Below, piece by piece: positions 47,060-55,449 of a DNA stretch of 64,000 nt (positions are counted from its first letter, which is position 1; every line of letters begins with the position of its first letter). The notes beneath the pieces are model-generated. The model had not been told where the DNA came from and did not search any database. It worked only from the letters and a program-made list of their open reading frames with translations. Origin of the DNA: Porphyrobacter sp. ULC335 (GTDB lineage Bacteria; Pseudomonadota; Alphaproteobacteria; Sphingomonadales; Sphingomonadaceae); the NCBI RefSeq assembly GCF_025917005.1, contig NZ_CP078091.1, positions 2,604,001 through 2,668,000 on the forward strand, read 5' to 3'. The translations under genes were made by a program, and so were the position numbers.

Positions 47060-48742
47060 TCAGCCCTCTTTATCGCTCCACCGGGCAATCTGCCCGTCGA
47101 GCGTGCGCAGCAGCTGCTTGCGGGTGTCTTCGGGAATGTCCTTGTCGCGGGCGATTTCGGCGCGCGCTTCCTCAAGACCCTGCCGGGCTGATGCCATGAT
47201 CCGGCGCTGACAGATCTTGATGATCTGCATGCCATCCTTGGTGGTGGTTTCGGTCACTTCTTCGGTGCCGCCATCGCACTCGTGCTTGACGATCACCCGC
47301 GGCGCCGATGCGCGGGCGACTTCGGCCTCGGCCATCGCGCTGCTGATGATGTTCGGCAGGTCGGCAAGGACACGGTCGGCCTCGGCAAGGCTGGCGCGCA
47401 TGTCGGCCAGCATGGCTTCGCGATCGGCTGCGTCGGCGCCCTCGATGGCTTCGAGCTGGCGTTCAATGCTCTCAACGTCGGTTCCGCCGCGGGTGACGAT
47501 CTTGATGCGGCGCTCCTTGCCGTCGGCATCGCGCCAGACGCGTTCGGTGACGTGCGATCCGCCCTCGCCCTCGGGGGCATCGGCATTGATCAGCAGGATC
47601 GAAGGTGCCTCGGGCGCTTCCGGCGGTTCGGGCGCGTCAGGCGCAGAGGGCGGCGCGGGCGGAGCCGGAGGCGCAGGGGGCTCTGGCGCTTCGAGGCGGC
47701 TTTCGCTGGCCGCATAGCTGATCGAAGCGGTCAGCGGCAGGGCGAGCAGACCAGCGCCAAGGAGCGCACGGCCAGCCAGACGGCGGCGGGGGGACAGGTC
47801 AGACATGGCAAGACTCCTCAAGCGGTGAATGATCGATTTCTCGCCCAACACCGGACACGCCATCGGCGCGGTGAGAGCGGCATTGCTGATAGCGCCCGGC
47901 GCAGCGGCAAAGCGGGCGATGAGCGCGGCATAGGCGGCGCGTTCCTGCGCGGTGCGGCGGGCCATGACCCGCGCATCGCAAGCCGCCTCCTGATCGCGCC
48001 GCAGCGCGAGCCAGCCGAAGCGGCACAGCGGATTGAACCAGTGCAGTGCGAACAACGGCTGCACCAGCACATTGACCAGCAGATCGCCGCCGCGGTGGTG
48101 AGCCAACTCGTGCGCCAGTGCCAGATCGCGGGCCTCGCGGTCGTGGAGCGCCATGAAGCCCGGAGGCAAGGCAATCACCGGATCGAGCACACCCATGGCG
48201 AGCGGCGCGGTGGTTGCAGGGGTTTCGACCAGCCGCACCTTGAACAGCAGACCCTTGGCGCGCCCGACCTCGCGGCCCTCCGCCAGCAATTCGTCACGCA
48301 GGGCGAAATAGGCGGAAAAGCGAAGCCACAGGCTGACGATTGCGCCGCCAAGCCAAACCAGCAACAGCGCCTCGACAATCGGCCATTCGGCGATCCCCGC
48401 CAGCATATCGAACCCGGCTTGCGGCGCGCTTTCCATCGGCACGGTCATGGGCGCGGGGACGACACCGGCGGGGGCCTGAGTGGCTGCCTGCCAGATCACT
48501 GCGTCAGGCGGCGGCGGCGCGGCGGCCAGCGTCTCGCTTGGCAAAGGCGCAGGAGTGTCCGCCTTGGGTGCCATCCACGCAGGCAGGGTCACCGGCGGCA
48601 TAATCAGGCGCAGCACTGGCACCGCCCACAGGGCATAGGCCACCTCGGGCCCGAAATGGCGCGTCACCGGGCGGCGCAGCAGCAGCACGGCGGCGATCAG
48701 CACGCCGGTCCACACCAGCGTGTGCAGGAGCATGTCGGTCAT
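47060..48742 (-). CDS. M56 (BlaR1/MecR1-type) membrane metallopeptidase
   Basis: The product is 560 aa. Hydrophobic helices near the N-terminus, at about 120-140 and at 325-345 frame a cytoplasmic zinc site DLALAHELAHHRGGDLL (HELAHH). A Pro/Ala-rich linker (about 355-385) leads to a charged C-terminal periplasmic domain, not a penicillin-binding one. In BlaR1-type systems the protease relieves repression by BlaI. The ATG overlaps the BlaI-like gene stop as ATGA. The signal sensed is unlikely to be a beta-lactam because the sensor domain differs. Confidence 0.88.
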   Translation of the reverse strand: MTDMLLHTLVWTGVLIAAVLLLRRPVTRHFGPEVAYALWAVPVLRLIMPPVTLPAWMAPKADTPAPLPSETLAAAPPPPDAVIWQAATQAPAGVVPAPMTVPMESAPQAGFDMLAGIAEWPIVEALLLVWLGGAIVSLWLRFSAYFALRDELLAEGREVGRAKGLLFKVRLVETPATTAPLAMGVLDPVIALPPGFMALHDREARDLALAHELAHHRGGDLLVNVLVQPLFALHWFNPLCRFGWLALRRDQEAACDARVMARRTAQERAAYAALIARFAAAPGAISNAALTAPMACPVLGEKSIIHRLRSLAMSDLSPRRRLAGRALLGAGLLALPLTASISYAASESRLEAPEPPAPPAPPAPPSAPDAPEPPEAPEAPSILLINADAPEGEGGSHVTERVWRDADGKERRIKIVTRGGTDVESIERQLEAIEGADAADREAMLADMRASLAEADRVLADLPNIISSAMAEAEVARASAPRVIVKHECDGGTEEVTETTTKDGMQIIKICQRRIMASARQGLEEARAEIARDKDIPEDTRKQLLRTLDGQIARWSDKEG

Positions 48743-49140
48743 GGCCGCAGCTCCTTCAACAGAGCCTCGATTTCGGCGAGGTCATCCTCGGTCAGGGCTT
48801 CGGTTTCGGCAAGGTGCGCGACCAGCGAGGCGGCACTACCACCGAACAACCGGTCAACAAGCCTACGGGATTCGCCGCCGACATAATCATCGCGCGCAAT
48901 CAGGGGCGTGTAGAGGAACCGGCGGCCATCCGGCTCCGCCGCCAGCGCGCCCTTCTGGACGAGGCGCGACAGCAGCGTTTTGACCGTGGCGAGGCTCCAG
49001 CCGCGCTTGGCGCAGACATCCTCGCACACTTCGGCGGCGGTCTGGCGGGGGCGATCCCACAGCACTTCCATCACCGCGTGTTCGGCATCGGTAATGCGTT
49101 CGCCTGGCCCGTTTTGGGGACTGTCGTCAGCAGCGGTCAC
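48739..49140 (-). CDS. BlaI/MecI/CopY-family transcriptional repressor
   Basis: The product is 133 aa. A winged-helix domain (ITDAEHAVMEVLWDRPRQTA, WSLATVKTLLSRLVQKG, RRFLYTPLI) is followed by a C-terminal dimerisation helix region, as in BlaI. Start GTG 49140 has GGAGG 7 bases upstream; the longer frame crosses the operator and is rejected. It is co-translated with the M56 peptidase. Two TACA-NN-TGTA boxes upstream suggest autorepression and control of the divergent gene. Confidence 0.9.
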   Translation of the reverse strand: MTAADDSPQNGPGERITDAEHAVMEVLWDRPRQTAAEVCEDVCAKRGWSLATVKTLLSRLVQKGALAAEPDGRRFLYTPLIARDDYVGGESRRLVDRLFGGSAASLVAHLAETEALTEDDLAEIEALLKELRP

Positions 49141-49164
49141 GGGGCGCCTCCATCGCTTGGTGAT

Positions 49165-49195
49165 TACACCTGTAGTCACGGCGACTACATTTGTA
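49165..49195. promoter_or_regulatory. Paired BlaI-type operators (TACA-NN-TGTA)
   Basis: TACACCTGTA (49165-49174) and TACATTTGTA (49186-49195) both match the BlaI/MecI half-palindrome TACA-NN-TGTA. They start 21 bp apart, two helical turns, so two dimers could sit on one face. Their flanks also form a larger inverted repeat (TACACCTGTAGTC against GACTACATTTGTA). The pair lies 25 bp upstream of the blaI GTG and about 70 bp upstream of the divergent phytase-cyclophilin gene. Confidence 0.85.
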
Positions 49196-49265
49196 AACCT
49201 TGCGCGCGGCTGAACGGCGCATGGCATGGCTTGCACTTCGTCGAAGCGGCGATAGACCCGGACGA

Positions 49266-50864
49266 ATGACATGGAAGCGCACGCTCACCCTTTCCGCCCT
49301 CGCCCTGCTGACCTCTGCATTGTCGGCGCAGGTTCCCGAGGATGCCTTCCTGCCAATGACCGCGCCGGTCACTCTGGCCGAAGGAGAGGCGGACACCAGG
49401 GCGGGTGAACTCACCTTCCGCGGCGGCGTGGAAATTGCGCCGGACAAGGCGGATATCGGCGGCATTTCGGGGCTGGAATGGCATGGCGGCGCGTTGTTCG
49501 CGGTCACGGATGACGGGCGCTGGATGCAGCTGTTCATCGACGAGGTGGCGGGCAAGCTGGTCGATGTCTCGGGCGTGCGCCTCGGCCCGCTGCTGGATCC
49601 ATCGGGCGAGATACTCGATGCCAAGAAGCGCGGCGATGCCGAAGCGATCACGCGGCTTGCGTCAGGCGAGTGGCTGGTCGCTTTCGAGCAGGACCACCGC
49701 ATCTGGCGCTATGCCGATCTGGAAGGTGCCGCGACCGGCACAGACACCCGCGCCGCCACGCTGACCGCCGCAGCCGCTCCCAACGAGGGGATCGAAACCC
49801 TCGCCGCTTATCCGGGCGGGATGCTGGCCTGCGGCGAATGGGCCGATCCGGCGCGGCCCAACTGCCTGCGGATTACCGACAGCGGAACTGCCTCCTTCCA
49901 CCTCCCCGCGCCCGAGGGGATCGCCGCAGCAGGCGGCGTGCCGACCGATGCCACCTGCAAGGCCGACGGCACCTGCTACGTCCTGTTCCGCAGTTATAAC
50001 GCCAGCGAAGGCAACCGCGCCGCTGTGGTGTCCCTTGCCCCTGACAACGCGGCGACCACCCTCGCCGTCCTCACCCCGCCGATGACGCTCGACAATTTCG
50101 AGGGGCTGGCGGTGCGCGAGGAGCCGGGCAAGACTGTCCTCTACCTCGTCTCCGACGACAATTTCCGCAATTGCGAGACTGCCGCCAAGCCGGGCTGCCA
50201 GCGCACGCTGCTGATGAAGTTCGAACTGCCCCCGCCGCCCGCAGGCCCCGCCCCTGTGACCGCCGCCGACTTTGCCACGCTCCCCGCCGGGCGTCCGGGC
50301 GTGCGTCCCCATCCCGAAGCCGCCAGCGTCACCGTGGTGCTGGAGACCAGCCTCGGCCCAGTCACCATCGCGCTCGAGACCGAGCGGGCGCCCGTCACCG
50401 CGGGCAATTTCCTGCGCTATGTCGAGCAGGGGCGGCTTAACGGCACTGACTTCTACCGCGCGATGGATCTGGGCGGCGAACGCCTGCCTGCGGGAATCGT
50501 CCAGGGCGGCACGCGCAGCGACCCCGCCAAGGTGCTGCCGCCGATCGCGCACGAGCCGACCAGCGCGACGGGCCTCACCCACAGCCATGGCGCGCTGTCG
50601 ATGGCGATGCTCGCGCCCGGCGGCGCGGACGGAGATTTCTTCGTGATGATCGAGGATCAGCCCGGTTTCGACGCCGATCCCGCCGCCAGCGATCCGGGCT
50701 TGCGCGCAGGCTATGCAGTGTTCGGCTATGTCACCCAAGGCATGGACGTGATCGCCGCCATCAGCGCCGCCCCGCGCGATCCCGACGCGGGCGAAGGCGT
50801 GTTGAAGGGCCAGATGCTCAGCGAGCCGGTGAAGATCATCAGCGCGCGGCGAGTGCAGCCCTAG
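49266..50864 (+). CDS. Secreted phytase-like esterase/cyclophilin fusion protein
   Basis: The product is 532 aa with a signal peptide (LALLTSALSAQ). Residues about 45-345 form an esterase-like-activity-of-phytase beta-propeller domain (ISGLEWHGGALFAVTDDGRW; NFEGLAVREEPGKTVLYLVSDDNF). After a proline-rich linker, residues about 375-530 form a cyclophilin-type peptidyl-prolyl isomerase (TSLGPVTIALETERAPVTAGNFLRYV begins it; FFVMIEDQPGFD; YAVFGYVTQGMDVI). The active-site Arg/Phe pattern is only partly kept. The gene faces the BlaI operator. Its TAG overlaps the convergent stop as CTAG. Confidence 0.85.
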   Translation: MTWKRTLTLSALALLTSALSAQVPEDAFLPMTAPVTLAEGEADTRAGELTFRGGVEIAPDKADIGGISGLEWHGGALFAVTDDGRWMQLFIDEVAGKLVDVSGVRLGPLLDPSGEILDAKKRGDAEAITRLASGEWLVAFEQDHRIWRYADLEGAATGTDTRAATLTAAAAPNEGIETLAAYPGGMLACGEWADPARPNCLRITDSGTASFHLPAPEGIAAAGGVPTDATCKADGTCYVLFRSYNASEGNRAAVVSLAPDNAATTLAVLTPPMTLDNFEGLAVREEPGKTVLYLVSDDNFRNCETAAKPGCQRTLLMKFELPPPPAGPAPVTAADFATLPAGRPGVRPHPEAASVTVVLETSLGPVTIALETERAPVTAGNFLRYVEQGRLNGTDFYRAMDLGGERLPAGIVQGGTRSDPAKVLPPIAHEPTSATGLTHSHGALSMAMLAPGGADGDFFVMIEDQPGFDADPAASDPGLRAGYAVFGYVTQGMDVIAAISAAPRDPDAGEGVLKGQMLSEPVKIISARRVQP

Positions 50865-51244
50865 AGCACCAACTGCGTCTGGATCACCACCGCAACCGGC
50901 TTGCCATCGGCGGTCTCGATCGCGGTCTGCCACACCGACATGCGCCGCCCGGTCTTGAGCGGGACACTGCGCCCCTTGACCATTATACCGGCAGGCGCTG
51001 CGCCGAGAAAGTTGGTCTTGCTCTCAATCGTGGTCGTGCCCTTGGCGCCTTCGGGCAGGCAGGCGACCGCACCCACCGCACCCAGCGCATCGGCAAAGGC
51101 CATGATCGCCCCGCCATGCATGATCCCGCCTGCGGTGCACAGATCGTCCCGCACCATGATCTCGCCCTCGACCGCTTCAGCAGAGGCGGTGGTGACCACA
51201 ACGCCCATCAGTTTTGAAAAGGGCATGGCGTCGGCAGGGTTCAT
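50861..51244 (-). CDS. PaaI-type hotdog thioesterase
   Basis: The product is 127 aa. The hotdog signature is GGIMHGGAIMAFADALGAVGA, followed by KTNFLGAAPAG and a C-terminal beta-sheet (RRMSVWQTAIE). The family hydrolyses acyl-CoA thioesters, often aromatic or medium-chain. ATG 51244 overlaps the TetR gene stop as ATGA. It is last in the operon thioesterase-TetR-thioesterase. Confidence 0.9.
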   Translation of the reverse strand: MNPADAMPFSKLMGVVVTTASAEAVEGEIMVRDDLCTAGGIMHGGAIMAFADALGAVGAVACLPEGAKGTTTIESKTNFLGAAPAGIMVKGRSVPLKTGRRMSVWQTAIETADGKPVAVVIQTQLVL

Positions 51245-51810
51245 GGGGCTTGCTCCTGTGATGGTTCCAGACCTGCGATGCGCAGGATTTCCTCGGCAAA
51301 TTCGGCATCGCTGCGCAGACGCAGCATCCCGGCACGCTGGAGCCCGATCGCGCCGTGGGCGAGCATCCACACGCGCATCACTTCGCGGCGCCGCGCGTCG
51401 TCATCCGCTCCTGGTGTGGCGAGCGCTTGAAGCGCAACGGCGATCACCCGGTCAACCGCCGCGCGCAGCGCAGCACTGGCGTTGATCTGGTCGTAACGCT
51501 GCCCGGTCATCACCGCATAAAGCCCGGGCTGCGCCAGCGCGAAGCGGACATAGGCCGCGAGAAAGGCCGCCGGATCAGGCGCGGGCGCGAGCGCGGCGGC
51601 GAGCCGGTCGAACCCGCGCGCCGCAAGCGCTGTCATCAGCGCCTCGCGGTCGGCGAAGTGATTGTAGAGCGCGCGGTGTGCCACGCCCAGCCGCTCTGCC
51701 AGCAAGCGCAAGGAGAAGCCGGCCGATGGATCTTCGGCCACCAGTTCGAGCGCCGTGTCGAGCGCGGCTGCGGCCAGATCGCCGTGGTGATAGGCCATGC
51801 GCCGGGTCAT
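51241..51810 (-). CDS. TetR-family regulator
   Basis: The product is 189 aa. The N-terminal helix-turn-helix is MAYHHGDLAAAALDTALEL with SLRLLAERLGVAHRALYNHF, the recognition helix, followed by an all-helical ligand-binding half with a TetR C-terminal fold. It sits between two hotdog thioesterase genes and probably represses their operon at the palindrome at 52311, sensing an acyl-CoA or fatty acid; that role is inferred from context. Confidence 0.92.
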   Translation of the reverse strand: MTRRMAYHHGDLAAAALDTALELVAEDPSAGFSLRLLAERLGVAHRALYNHFADREALMTALAARGFDRLAAALAPAPDPAAFLAAYVRFALAQPGLYAVMTGQRYDQINASAALRAAVDRVIAVALQALATPGADDDARRREVMRVWMLAHGAIGLQRAGMLRLRSDAEFAEEILRIAGLEPSQEQAP

Positions 51811-51827
51811 CCACCCCGCTTAGGCAA

Positions 51828-52286
51828 TCACGCAGCCTGCGCCAAGGCAGAGACGTGCCAGTCGACACTCATGTGCGCGACCTCCCGGCCGGTTGCGTCG
51901 GTCATGCGGATCGTGACGGGAAAGCGCACCTTGCCCTCGGCATCGAGCGTCGCGAACAGCGCCGCCTTTTCGCCATCAACCGCCGCATGGGCGGTGATCA
52001 GGCCCCTGGCCGGCTTGGCGTAGGCGATGGTCGAACCTGCCGCCACCGGGCGCAGGGCAGCAAGGCGCTCAAGGAACAGCCCCGCCATCGCCGCTCCTGA
52101 CGCCGCTTCCGCCAGCGTGAACAGCGCCCCGGCGTGCATGGTGGCGATATGGTTGCTGGTATTGTGCGTTTGGTCGAGCGTGGCGGTAGCCCTGCCCTCG
52201 CCAATCTCCTCGATGGCAACGCCCACATAGGTCGCGAAAGGGACGACGGCGGAAAGCTGGGCCTTCAAGGCATCAAAGGGGGTCAT
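51828..52286 (-). CDS. Hotdog-fold thioesterase (DUF4442/PaaI-like)
   Basis: The product is 152 aa. IATMHAGALFTLAEAASGAAMAG is the hotdog helix-strand signature, followed by GSTIAYAKPARGLITAHAAV and a beta-strand VTIRMTDATGREVAHMSVDW. Likely an acyl-CoA thioesterase. It is first in the operon, with ATG 52286 following a 17-bp palindrome by 24 bp; the frame open to 52328 passes through that palindrome and is not used. Confidence 0.85.
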   Translation of the reverse strand: MTPFDALKAQLSAVVPFATYVGVAIEEIGEGRATATLDQTHNTSNHIATMHAGALFTLAEAASGAAMAGLFLERLAALRPVAAGSTIAYAKPARGLITAHAAVDGEKAALFATLDAEGKVRFPVTIRMTDATGREVAHMSVDWHVSALAQAA

Positions 52287-52310
52287 GCGAATCTCCAAGT
52301 GCGGTGTATA

Positions 52311-52327
52311 TGTATCCACTGGATACA
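52311..52327. promoter_or_regulatory. 17-bp palindromic operator for TetR-thioesterase operon
   Basis: TGTATCCACTGGATACA is a perfect inverted repeat of 8-bp arms around one base. It lies 24 bp upstream of the first thioesterase start in an AT-rich stretch likely to hold the -10 element. Its size and symmetry suit a TetR dimer, and a TetR gene is in the operon. Confidence 0.7.
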
Positions 52328-52386
52328 TTGAGATCGCACAAGGTCAATCCTCCTCCAGATCCTGCATGTCTGATTGGATCAAACGC

Positions 52387-53382
52387 CTATTCGGCGAAGG
52401 CAGGGCGGCCCACTGGCTTGCTCGCCGCGCGGGGCATCTGCGCTTCGATCTGGGGCAACCAGCCCTTCGCGCCCGCGCCGATGCTGACCTGCGGCAAGGA
52501 GGCGAGGAAGCGCGCCTTGCTCTCCCACGCGGCGACCGATCGCCCGGCCATCTGCGCTGCCTCCTCCAGCGCGACCGGTTGGCGCAGCGCACGGTTGATC
52601 AACGCATCGCCGTAGAAGGTCCAGTCATTCTCGGCGACGCATCCGAAGGAGCTGCGCGTGCTGGCGGCGGCGGTCAGGATCGCAGTGTCGGGGCTCGCCA
52701 GCGCCGGCACGAACACGCCCGAATAGCAGGCCGAAAGGATCAGCACCCGCCGCGCAATCCCCGCCTCGGCCAGCGCCGCCTTCAGCTTGGGCGGGGAGAG
52801 CACGCCATAGCCACTGTCGCCGTAATGATAGGCAAGGCCCAGATCATTGCCGTGACTGGTGGTGTAGAGCACCAGCACATCTTCCTTGCCATCCATCAGA
52901 GTGCCGAGGTGGTTCAAGGTCAGCAGCAAGGCCGAAATCGAACCATGCGGCGCATCGTCGCGGGTGCCATCCGGCCCGGCCAGCGTCAGGGTGCGCCCCT
53001 CGGCCCCGTAGCGCGCGCCTAGCACCCGCGCCGCCTCGCGCGCCTCGCGGGCGAAGACCGGATCGCTATCGAGCGCGATGGTCAGGACATAGGCCTCTGA
53101 CGTCCCCGGCCTGTTCCGCGGAAGCGCCGCAAGCGCGGCATCGAGCCTGCGCTGCTGTTCGCGGATATGCGCGGCGGACAGGCCCCGGTGCAGTTCGGGC
53201 GATAACTCGTAACTCAGCCGCCGCTCGGCCCGGCTCTCCCCGCTACCGAGGTCAGGAAAGGGAGCGGTGTGCGGCGGGGGCTGGTTGGGATTGGCAGGCG
53301 CGGATTGCGATAGCGCAGGCATGGCGATCAGCGCCGCCAGCGCGCCTGCCCAAAACCCGGTGATGATCCTGCCCCTGTTCAT
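52387..53382 (-). CDS. Secreted C13 (legumain/caspase-clan) peptidase
   Basis: The product is 331 aa with a signal peptide (ALIAMPALSQS). The caspase-clan fold is shown by VLVLYTTSHGNDLG with the catalytic His and ILSACYSGVFVPAL with the catalytic Cys, plus TAILTAAASTRSSFGC. These are the C13 legumain dyad positions. The N-terminal extension is proline-rich (PNQPPPHTAPFPDL). It is probably periplasmic; its substrate is unknown. ATG 53382 is preferred to the frame start at 53412. Confidence 0.88.
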   Translation of the reverse strand: MNRGRIITGFWAGALAALIAMPALSQSAPANPNQPPPHTAPFPDLGSGESRAERRLSYELSPELHRGLSAAHIREQQRRLDAALAALPRNRPGTSEAYVLTIALDSDPVFAREAREAARVLGARYGAEGRTLTLAGPDGTRDDAPHGSISALLLTLNHLGTLMDGKEDVLVLYTTSHGNDLGLAYHYGDSGYGVLSPPKLKAALAEAGIARRVLILSACYSGVFVPALASPDTAILTAAASTRSSFGCVAENDWTFYGDALINRALRQPVALEEAAQMAGRSVAAWESKARFLASLPQVSIGAGAKGWLPQIEAQMPRAASKPVGRPAFAE

Positions 53383-53426
53383 CTGCGAGCAAGCTGCCCG
53401 CCATCGGCGCAAGCGTCAAGCAAGCG

Positions 53427-53876
53427 CTATCCGATCAGCCGGGATCGCTGTTCGGGGGTGAGCAGCGCGCAGGCCTCGGCCGTCTTGCCAAACCAGCTGT
53501 AGCGGTTGCGGGCGATTATGTCATAGACCCAGTCGCGCAAGGGACGCGGAATGATCTGGAACACCAGCCCGAGCCGCCACCACCCGCCGAGCGCGCGGGC
53601 GACTTCGAAATAGCCGGTGCTTTTGGTGTAGGCTTGGCCGTTGCGGATGAAGACGTAGCTTTCGTCCCAATCGATCCCGAAATGCCGGCACAGCGCCGAT
53701 CCCAGCGGGCCCTGCGCGGGGGTGAAGGCGATTGTGCCCTTGCGATCGTGCTTCATGATAAAGGACACCCCGCCAGAACACAGCACGCAGACGTGGTCGA
53801 AGATGAACACCGGGCGACTGTCGTCGAACGCGGGAACGGCGGCGTTTTCGCGGTAACTGTAGGGCGCAGGCGTCAT
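53427..53876 (-). CDS. DCC1-like thiol-disulfide oxidoreductase (DUF393)
   Basis: The product is 149 aa. PVFIFDHVCVLCSGGVSFI supplies the CxxC of the DCC family, followed by GPLGSALCRHFGID, a YVFIRNG strand and a C-terminal WFGKT-containing helix. The family is thioredoxin-like; its partner is unknown. ATG overlaps the saccharopine dehydrogenase-like stop as ATGA. It belongs to the row of genes downstream of sdhA. Confidence 0.9.
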   Translation of the reverse strand: MTPAPYSYRENAAVPAFDDSRPVFIFDHVCVLCSGGVSFIMKHDRKGTIAFTPAQGPLGSALCRHFGIDWDESYVFIRNGQAYTKSTGYFEVARALGGWWRLGLVFQIIPRPLRDWVYDIIARNRYSWFGKTAEACALLTPEQRSRLIG

Positions 53877-54973
53877 GCGTCGGTCACCTCGATATCGAAA
53901 TGGGCGAATTCATCGCGGTATTCGGCGAGGCTGATAATGCCCAGGCAAGGCCGCGCGCCGGGATCGAAGCGGCGCCCGGCGGCCATCTGGCGGGCGATCA
54001 GAATCACCGGGATGCAGGGGATATAAGGCCCGTGGCCCGAACGTGCGATGATCCAGTGGCGGCGGGTCGGGGCTGCGCCGTCCGCGCCCTCGCCGGTGAT
54101 GGTCATGAAGAACCCGCTGGTGCCGGTGCCGAGCCCATCGAACAGCGATGCCAGACGCACCAGTTGCGGGGCGAAGCGATCGAGCCTTGGCAGAAGACCG
54201 ATGCGCGCCAGCCAGCCCATCGCCGCCGTGCCGAAATGCAGCGGCGCAATGGCATGGCCCGCCCAGAAGGAATGATCGGCAAGACCGGGATAGCGCGCCG
54301 CAAACAGATCGAGGTCAGGCGCATTGGCGCGACCGAACCAGCGATAACCCACGCCCGGCAGGTGGACGCGGCGCAGGTCACCCCAGCCCGTCACCGGAGC
54401 CATTTGCCCGCCGACCAACTGGGTGAAGCGCTGGCCGACGAAAGACAGCACCGCCGCGACGGTTCCCGCGCCCGCGTTCGATTGCTCCGCGCCGCTGATG
54501 CCGTATTCGACCGCGCGGATGGTGCGCATGTCCTTGGCCGCTTCGTCCATATAGGCGGCGGTCAGCGCCGGAACCGAACTGGCTCCCGCCAGCACTGCGA
54601 CTCCTGCCGCCTTTGCCGCCTCGTCGAGCACCCCGATTCCGGTAACGAAGTCGCGCGCGTCGGCGATGTCGCAATAATGCGCCCCGCAGGCGATAGCGGC
54701 CTCGGCCACGGCATAGCTCTGCCCGTTGTAAGGCCCGACCATGTTGATGACGAGATCGGGACGCAGCGCCGCCAGTGCCTCGGGCGGTCCGGTGAGGTCA
54801 TAGACGCCTGCTTCGGCCGGATTGGCTGCACCCAACTTCGCTGCCGAAGTCACAGCCTTGGCGTGGCTGCGCCCGGCGATGATCAGCTGGATGGCAGGAT
54901 CAGATGCAAGGCTGCGCGCCACATGCGCGCCGAAGTTACCGTAGCCACCGATGATGGCGACGCGCAGCAACAC
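53873..54973 (-). CDS. Saccharopine dehydrogenase-like NAD(P)-binding protein
   Basis: The product is 366 aa starting at the GTG at 54973, two bases after the lipoprotein stop. The Rossmann start VAIIGGYGNFGAHVARSLA, DLVINMVGPYNGQSY and AHYCDIADARDFV match the saccharopine dehydrogenase NADP-binding family, which includes trans-acting enoyl reductase-like proteins. The C-terminal half ends with an MTITGEGADG strand and is less conserved. The substrate is unknown. Translation is coupled to both neighbours. Confidence 0.85.
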   Translation of the reverse strand: MLLRVAIIGGYGNFGAHVARSLASDPAIQLIIAGRSHAKAVTSAAKLGAANPAEAGVYDLTGPPEALAALRPDLVINMVGPYNGQSYAVAEAAIACGAHYCDIADARDFVTGIGVLDEAAKAAGVAVLAGASSVPALTAAYMDEAAKDMRTIRAVEYGISGAEQSNAGAGTVAAVLSFVGQRFTQLVGGQMAPVTGWGDLRRVHLPGVGYRWFGRANAPDLDLFAARYPGLADHSFWAGHAIAPLHFGTAAMGWLARIGLLPRLDRFAPQLVRLASLFDGLGTGTSGFFMTITGEGADGAAPTRRHWIIARSGHGPYIPCIPVILIARQMAAGRRFDPGARPCLGIISLAEYRDEFAHFDIEVTDA

Positions 54974-54975
54974 CC

Positions 54976-55449
54976 TTACCGCTGTTCGCGCACAAACACG
55001 CGGCCGCAAAGATAGACCGCTTCGCCCTCGCTCCAGTTCTGGAGAGTGTCACCCTCGACCGCGAAGTTCAGCAGATTATCGAGCGTGAGCCGGGGATAGT
55101 TGCCGCCCGAATAGCGGTAGCGACCCATGAATTCAAAGCCTTCGACATTAAGCCGATAGGTGCGATCAGCCTCGAAGGAGATCGAAGCCAGAATCTTGCG
55201 CGGGTCGGGCGTGGTTTCGGAATCCTGTTCGCATTCCTCATGCGAATAGACCCATGTGCCGAGCAGCTTTTCGGGCACGGGTTCCCCGGGTGGCGTGTCC
55301 ACCGGCGATGGGTTGGCATCGGCCACAGGCGCAGTTTGCGCGAGCGGCGTTTCGGCCCGCTCGGCTTTTGCACTCGCCCCTGCGGGAAGCACACAGCCAA
55401 GCGCGAGCAGGGCCGGAGCAATAACCAGACCTGCCCGCAGCTTGTGCAT
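54976..55449 (-). CDS. Hypothetical lipoprotein downstream of sdhA
   Basis: The product is 157 aa with a lipoprotein signal (LLALGC, Cys19) and an Ala/Pro-rich linker. A compact domain (GTWVYSHEECEQDSETTPDP, ISFEADRTYRLNVEGFEFMG) follows, with two further cysteines (EEC, YLCGRV). The fold is unknown and could be a small lipocalin-like barrel. Its ATG shares one base with the sdhA TGA, so it is translated from the sdh transcript. Confidence 0.8.
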   Translation of the reverse strand: MHKLRAGLVIAPALLALGCVLPAGASAKAERAETPLAQTAPVADANPSPVDTPPGEPVPEKLLGTWVYSHEECEQDSETTPDPRKILASISFEADRTYRLNVEGFEFMGRYRYSGGNYPRLTLDNLLNFAVEGDTLQNWSEGEAVYLCGRVFVREQR

